Assembly (NCBI GenBank): GCA_018716545.1
Contig: DVJU01000182.1
Location: 1-16,265 of the forward strand
Direction of reading: 5' to 3'
DNA: 16,265 nt
DNA from: Scatomorpha pullicola
GTDB lineage: Bacteria; Bacillota; Clostridia; Oscillospirales; Oscillospiraceae
The position numbers and the translations under genes are program-made. Under the pieces are notes generated by a model that was not told the DNA's origin, made no database searches, and saw only the letters and a list, made by a program, of their open reading frames with translations. This document shows positions 13,053-16,265 of this stretch, in pieces; within the stretch, counting starts at the first letter, position 1; the number at the start of each line of letters is the position of its first letter.

Positions 13053-14249
13053 TTGAAGGACCTTAAGCATTTAATCTACTTTGAGAACCTGCTTGAGAAC
13101 GCGAACAACGAGCTTGTCCGCCAGGCTCAGCAGGAGGGGATGCTCGCCCTGGGCTACACCTGCTATCACATGCCCGAGGTACTGCTCAATGTAGACAACT
13201 GCTTCTCGGTGAGAATGCGCGCCCCCAACACGGGCAGCATCGACGTGGCCTCGTACTACATGTCCAACTATACGTGCGAGTACTGCCGCGCCCTGCTCGA
13301 GCGCGCCATCGAGGGCGGCTACAACTTCCTCGACGGCATCTGCGGCGTGGACGCCTGCGCGCAGATGAACCGCTGCATGGAGAACATTGAGCTCCTGAAA
13401 TGCGTGGATAAGCCCAACTTCTTTGTCACCCACGCGGATATCCCCTACAAGTACACCGACTACACGCTCGACCACTACGTGATCCAGATGCAGAACCGCG
13501 TCCTGAACACGATGCACGAGAAGCTGGGCGTGGACGTGTCCGACGCCGCGCTGCGCGAGTCCGTCGCAAGGCACAACGAGCTATGTAAGGTGATGACCGA
13601 GATAAGCGAGATGCGCAAGCTCGCCAATCCGCCCATCACCGGCTACGAGTTCCATATAATCAACATGGTCAGCTATGTCTGCCCGCAGAAGCTGATACTG
13701 CCCTATTTGCAGGAGACCCTTGCGGAAATCAAGAAGCGCAAGCCCGACCCCAAGCCCTGGTACCGCTGCCGCGTAGGCATCGTGGGCAGCGAGGTCGACG
13801 ACCCGAACCTCACCCGCATGCTCGAGGAGGCCGGCGCGTTCATCTGCTTCGACCGTTTCTGCTTCGGTATGTTCCCGGGCCGCGAGGTCATAGAGCTCAA
13901 TGACGAGGAGCCCGCCCTCAGGCAGATCTGCCGCCACTATCTCATCACAAGCGAATGCCCGCGCTTCATGTCGAATGAGAAGATAGAGCAGCGCCGCGAA
14001 ACTGCCGACAGGCTGGCCAGGGAGTACGACGCCGACGGCATCATATACGAGAACGTCAAGTTCTGTGACTTCTGGGGCTTTGAGCGCGCGCTGGCCAGCC
14101 ATATACAGTATGAGGAATACGGCCACCCCGTGCTCACTATAGACCGTCCGTACAACGCCAAGACGTCGGGTCAGCTCCGCACCCGCTTCCAGGCCTTCGT
14201 GGAATCTCTGGAAATCAAACGCATCCAGCAGGGCAAGGAGGTCAAGTAA
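13053..14249 (+). CDS. 2-hydroxyacyl-CoA dehydratase / benzoyl-CoA reductase family subunit (HgdB/BcrC-like)
   Basis: A 398-aa protein of the HGD-D superfamily (HgdA/B, FldB/C, BcrB/C and double-cubane-cluster proteins), oxygen-sensitive iron-sulfur enzymes that use low-potential electrons. Hallmarks: Y-T-C37-Y-H-M-P-E (family T-C-s-x-x-P-E), Cys75/Cys78, Cys97 and Cys102 in G-I-C-G-V-D-A-C, V-G-S-E-V-D-D-P-N-L near 244-253, Cys265/Cys270, F-C338-D-F-W-G, and the closing I-D-R-P-Y-x(5)-G-Q-L-R-T-R-F-Q-A-F-V-E at ~363-384. Size is normal for the smaller subunit. It starts with TTG 13053, 9 bases after GAGGTG (13038-13043); no better ATG exists until residue 30. The next gene begins on the base after its stop. 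The substrate is unknown. Confidence 0.85.
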   Translation: MKDLKHLIYFENLLENANNELVRQAQQEGMLALGYTCYHMPEVLLNVDNCFSVRMRAPNTGSIDVASYYMSNYTCEYCRALLERAIEGGYNFLDGICGVDACAQMNRCMENIELLKCVDKPNFFVTHADIPYKYTDYTLDHYVIQMQNRVLNTMHEKLGVDVSDAALRESVARHNELCKVMTEISEMRKLANPPITGYEFHIINMVSYVCPQKLILPYLQETLAEIKKRKPDPKPWYRCRVGIVGSEVDDPNLTRMLEEAGAFICFDRFCFGMFPGREVIELNDEEPALRQICRHYLITSECPRFMSNEKIEQRRETADRLAREYDADGIIYENVKFCDFWGFERALASHIQYEEYGHPVLTIDRPYNAKTSGQLRTRFQAFVESLEIKRIQQGKEVK

Positions 14250-15998
14250 ATGCTTAAGAACAACATCAAATGGCTCAAAAAGAACCTCCCGGGCGACCTT
14301 AAGATTTGGAAAGAGCTGATAAGCGAGATTGACTGGAAGGACTTTAAGGACAAACAGGTCAACAAGCTTAAAATGGACAAGCAGCGCGTCAAGGAGGAGT
14401 TCAACGACTTCATGTCCCTCCCCGCAAAGGAGAAATGGGATCGTGTGGTCAACGGCGAGCGCCAGCTCGGACGCCTGTACCAGAAGGGCTCCATAGCCTT
14501 CACTCGCCGTGAGTGGAAGGGCGTGGAGAGCACGGCTCGCGACTTCCAGAACTGGCTTGTCATCTGGCGCGACATGATAAAGATGGTCATGCGCGACCCG
14601 GTGAGCATCATGCTCGGACTCTTTGAGTACCGCTGGTTCAGCTCGTATCTGGCCTGCCCGGCCTTCTTTGACCGCAATACCCTCGGCTACCGCGGCAGAG
14701 CCGTCACCATGAACCGCCTGCTCATGGCGGACGTGTACCGCTACACCGAAAACTGCATCGCCAACCTGCTTATGGCCGACAAGCGCATAGGCGGCAACGA
14801 GAAGGTCAACAGCAAGATGCTGCTGTTCGACGAGATGACCATGGCTCAGATGATGGCCGGCTTCCCGGGACTCATCGGCGTGCCGTACCAGCTCATACCC
14901 GTGTTCCTGGTTTCCGAGCTGGATCAGCTCATCTGCATCCCGTACATAGACGCGGTCGAGAGCTACGGCCTGCCCGCCGACACCTGCCCGGTGCCCACCA
15001 GCGAGAGCGGCAGCGCCATCGTCGACGCTCTGCCGCACTGTGGCCTCGGCTTCATCTCCACCAGTACCCCCTGCGACGGCTCCGACATGGCTACGAGCTT
15101 CCAGGAGCGCCGCCTGAAGAAGCTGGGTCTGCCCACGTTCCCGCTCACGCTGCCTGTCCGCTACGACGACGAGGACACCGTCGAGTGCGGCGCGCAGGAT
15201 ATGTGGCACTGCATAAAGTGGGTCGAAGACCTCACCGGCGAGAAGTGGGACTGGGATCATTACTTCACCGTCATAAAGCGCTTCAACGAGCAGACCAAGA
15301 TGGAGATGGAGAAGTGGGAGATGAACTCCACTCCGTATCCGCAGCTCATCGGCCCGTGCTACGAGCTGTTCCGCAAGTGGAACTACGAGATGGACGGTGG
15401 CCTGGAGCCGGGCGTCATGAAGACGTTCTACAAGGTCCGCAAGCTCATGTACAAGAGCTACGACGAGAAGTGCAACCCCTACCGCCACCCGATGAAGTAC
15501 CGCGCCGTCGTCTGGAGCTGCCCGGCTCACTACTACGCGAACTTCTCCAACTGGCTGGCCAACGCCTGGGGCATCGGCGTCCTCGTCGAGATGGAGAGCC
15601 TGAACTTCACCAAGCAGCTTGAGACCGAGGATCATGACGAGGCCATCCGCGACCTCGCCCGCCTCTACGAGCGCATGGTCATGCGTAAGCACACCAACGG
15701 CGGCTACGTCCACGTCCTTGACGAGCTGTGGAAGGTCTGCGAGCAGTTCAACGCCAACTTCATCATCATGTACCAGCACGTCTGCTGCAAGACCATGGCC
15801 GGCCTGCAGGGCCTCTTCGACGAGCAGGCCCGCGAGCGCGGACTGCACCTCATCTGGGTCGAGCACGACCTCATGGACCCGCGCACCGTCTCCCGCCGCG
15901 ACATGCGCGCCAAGGTGACCAACTACATGCGTGCCATCATCCAGGCCGAGCCCACCGACGAGAGCCTGATAGAGTTCGAAGACGACATCACCTGGTAA
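14250..15998 (+). CDS. 2-hydroxyacyl-CoA dehydratase family subunit, long form (HgdA-like)
   Basis: A 582-aa protein, longer than usual family subunits (roughly 380-480 aa), with a charged helical N-terminal extension of about 110 residues (K-W-L-K-K-N-L-P and on). Family features lie in the second half: Y-G-L-P-A-D-T-C246-P, a C264-G-L-G-F-I-S-T-S-T-P-C275-D-G-S segment matching the family's s-C-D-g-s, V-W-S-C424-P-A-H-Y-Y-x-N at the G-s-P-x-x-N position, and H-V-C512-C513-K followed by I-W-V-E-H-D-L-M-D-P-R near 535-545. ATG 14250 directly follows the upstream stop, with AAGGAGG at 14235-14241, so the two subunits should be made in equal amounts. Isoleucine is mostly ATC here, whereas ATA is common elsewhere in the window, which hints at high expression. 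Confidence 0.8.
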   Translation: MLKNNIKWLKKNLPGDLKIWKELISEIDWKDFKDKQVNKLKMDKQRVKEEFNDFMSLPAKEKWDRVVNGERQLGRLYQKGSIAFTRREWKGVESTARDFQNWLVIWRDMIKMVMRDPVSIMLGLFEYRWFSSYLACPAFFDRNTLGYRGRAVTMNRLLMADVYRYTENCIANLLMADKRIGGNEKVNSKMLLFDEMTMAQMMAGFPGLIGVPYQLIPVFLVSELDQLICIPYIDAVESYGLPADTCPVPTSESGSAIVDALPHCGLGFISTSTPCDGSDMATSFQERRLKKLGLPTFPLTLPVRYDDEDTVECGAQDMWHCIKWVEDLTGEKWDWDHYFTVIKRFNEQTKMEMEKWEMNSTPYPQLIGPCYELFRKWNYEMDGGLEPGVMKTFYKVRKLMYKSYDEKCNPYRHPMKYRAVVWSCPAHYYANFSNWLANAWGIGVLVEMESLNFTKQLETEDHDEAIRDLARLYERMVMRKHTNGGYVHVLDELWKVCEQFNANFIIMYQHVCCKTMAGLQGLFDEQARERGLHLIWVEHDLMDPRTVSRRDMRAKVTNYMRAIIQAEPTDESLIEFEDDITW

Positions 15999-15999
15999 A

Positions 16000-16099
16000 T
16001 CAGCGGATCTTTTTCCGCCATGCTGCGCGAGGCGCGCTCGCTGTATCTGTATACAGCTTCGCTTGCCGCGCTTTGCCTGGCGAAAAAATCTCTCGCTGA
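16000..16099. repeat. Palindromic intergenic repeat, complete copy
   Basis: The element starts 2 bases after the stop of the long dehydratase subunit. Its ends TCAGCG (16000-16005) and CGCTGA (16094-16099) are inverted, as are T-rich CTTTTTCCGCC (16009-16019) and GGCGAAAAAA (16079-16088), and the centre GCTGTAT/ATACAGC (16040-16046, 16051-16057) closes a hairpin. It is an imperfect palindrome over 100 bases with no coding capacity. It is like REP or MITE elements, or a transcript-end structure. Bases 16009-16078 recur at 16113-16182. Confidence 0.75.
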
Positions 16100-16108
16100 T
16101 TGCACCGG

Positions 16109-16198
16109 CGGACTTTTTCCGCCATGCTTTGCGAGGCGCGCTCGCTGTATACCGATACAGCTTCGCTTGCCGCGCTTCGCCTCTCACCGGGCGCCCGG
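16109..16198. repeat. Second, truncated copy of the palindromic repeat
   Basis: Bases 16113-16182 repeat 16009-16078 without gaps at an offset of 104, with a handful of substitutions (for example CTGTATCTGTATACAG versus CTGTATACCGATACAG). The central hairpin arms are kept. The right-hand terminal arm is missing and is replaced by a 12-bp palindrome CCGGGCGCCCGG (16187-16198). Together the copies fill most of the 257-base gap before the next gene. Confidence 0.75.
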
Positions 16199-16255
16199 AG
16201 AACAGACCGGGCAGGCATATCCCCTTAATAACTAACTGATTGGAGGATAAAATAA

Positions 16256-16265
16256 ATGCAGTACT
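16256..16265 (+). CDS. Start of a further gene, cut by the window end
   Basis: ATG 16256 (M-Q-Y...) lies 9 bases after GGAGG (16242-16246) in an AT-rich leader, a convincing translation start. Only three codons are visible, so no product can be named. Its place downstream of the dehydratase pair makes a functional partner plausible, for example the missing activator or an acyl-CoA enzyme, but this is a guess. The repeats in between may give it separate or reduced expression. Confidence 0.6.

Noticed and set aside
12268..15998. A carbon monoxide dehydrogenase operon
   Set aside because: The accessory genes resemble Coo proteins, but the two large genes have HGD-D-type motifs. No CODH catalytic subunit can be recognised.
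13581..16187. An 868-codon open frame on the minus strand opposite the dehydratase genes
   Set aside because: It is the antisense shadow of two well-supported subunits and runs through the palindromic repeats; no domain is recognisable in it.
16000..16198. CRISPR array
   Set aside because: There are only two copies, each long (~70 bases) and internally palindromic, with no regular spacers and no cas genes.
16000..16235. Short open frames inside the repeat region on both strands
   Set aside because: They are translations of the repeated palindrome, yield near-duplicate low-complexity peptides and lack ribosome binding sites.

Overview
The window looks like the chromosome of a GC-rich member of the Clostridia (Bacillota), probably of Oscillospirales type. 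The evidence is the dgt-dnaG-rpoD order, AGGAGG-type ribosome binding sites before almost every gene, sigma-A-like promoters with 17-bp spacers, frequent ATA isoleucine codons despite high GC, and a 2-hydroxyacyl-CoA-dehydratase-type gene pair typical of anaerobes. The taxon is an inference; no rRNA or tRNA gene is present.

Layout. 1-1871: the 3' part of an ECF sigma factor gene, translationally coupled to a roughly seven-helix membrane protein that is probably its regulator. 1872-3231: a YigZ/IMPACT-family protein and a GNAT acetyltransferase behind a good promoter. 3302-7345: the housekeeping operon dgt (dNTPase), dnaG (primase) and rpoD (principal sigma factor), closed by a bidirectional terminator. 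7416-10129, minus strand: an O-antigen-ligase-like membrane protein, a cyclodeaminase (FchA family) and a FolD-family protein whose catalytic motifs are strikingly altered. 10214-10978: a TatD-family metallohydrolase, divergent from the ligase operon and followed by two strong hairpins. 11070-12048, minus strand: a three-gene operon for a His-rich putative metal-binding protein, a CooT-type small nickel-binding-family protein and a YcxB-like-domain protein. 12268-15998, plus strand: a CooC/MinD-type ATPase followed by two 2-hydroxyacyl-CoA-dehydratase-family subunits (398 and 582 aa). A palindromic repeat in two copies fills 16000-16198, and a further gene with a good RBS starts at 16256 and is cut off.

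The most interesting part is 11070-16265. Two metal-handling proteins resembling carbon monoxide dehydrogenase (CODH) nickel accessory proteins (CooT-like and His-rich) face a CooC-like ATPase that carries a CxC motif. That ATPase is in turn operonic with two cysteine-rich subunits of the HgdA/HgdB-BcrB/BcrC superfamily. Classical members of that superfamily are activated by an ASKHA-fold ATPase; none is visible here, and the ATPase present is of the NifH/MinD/CooC class. No CODH catalytic subunit is in the window. The locus may therefore encode an iron-sulfur enzyme system whose activation or maturation depends on a CooC-type ATPase. That is a hypothesis from gene content and order only. The promoter of the metal-protein operon lies inside a near-perfect inverted repeat, a candidate operator.
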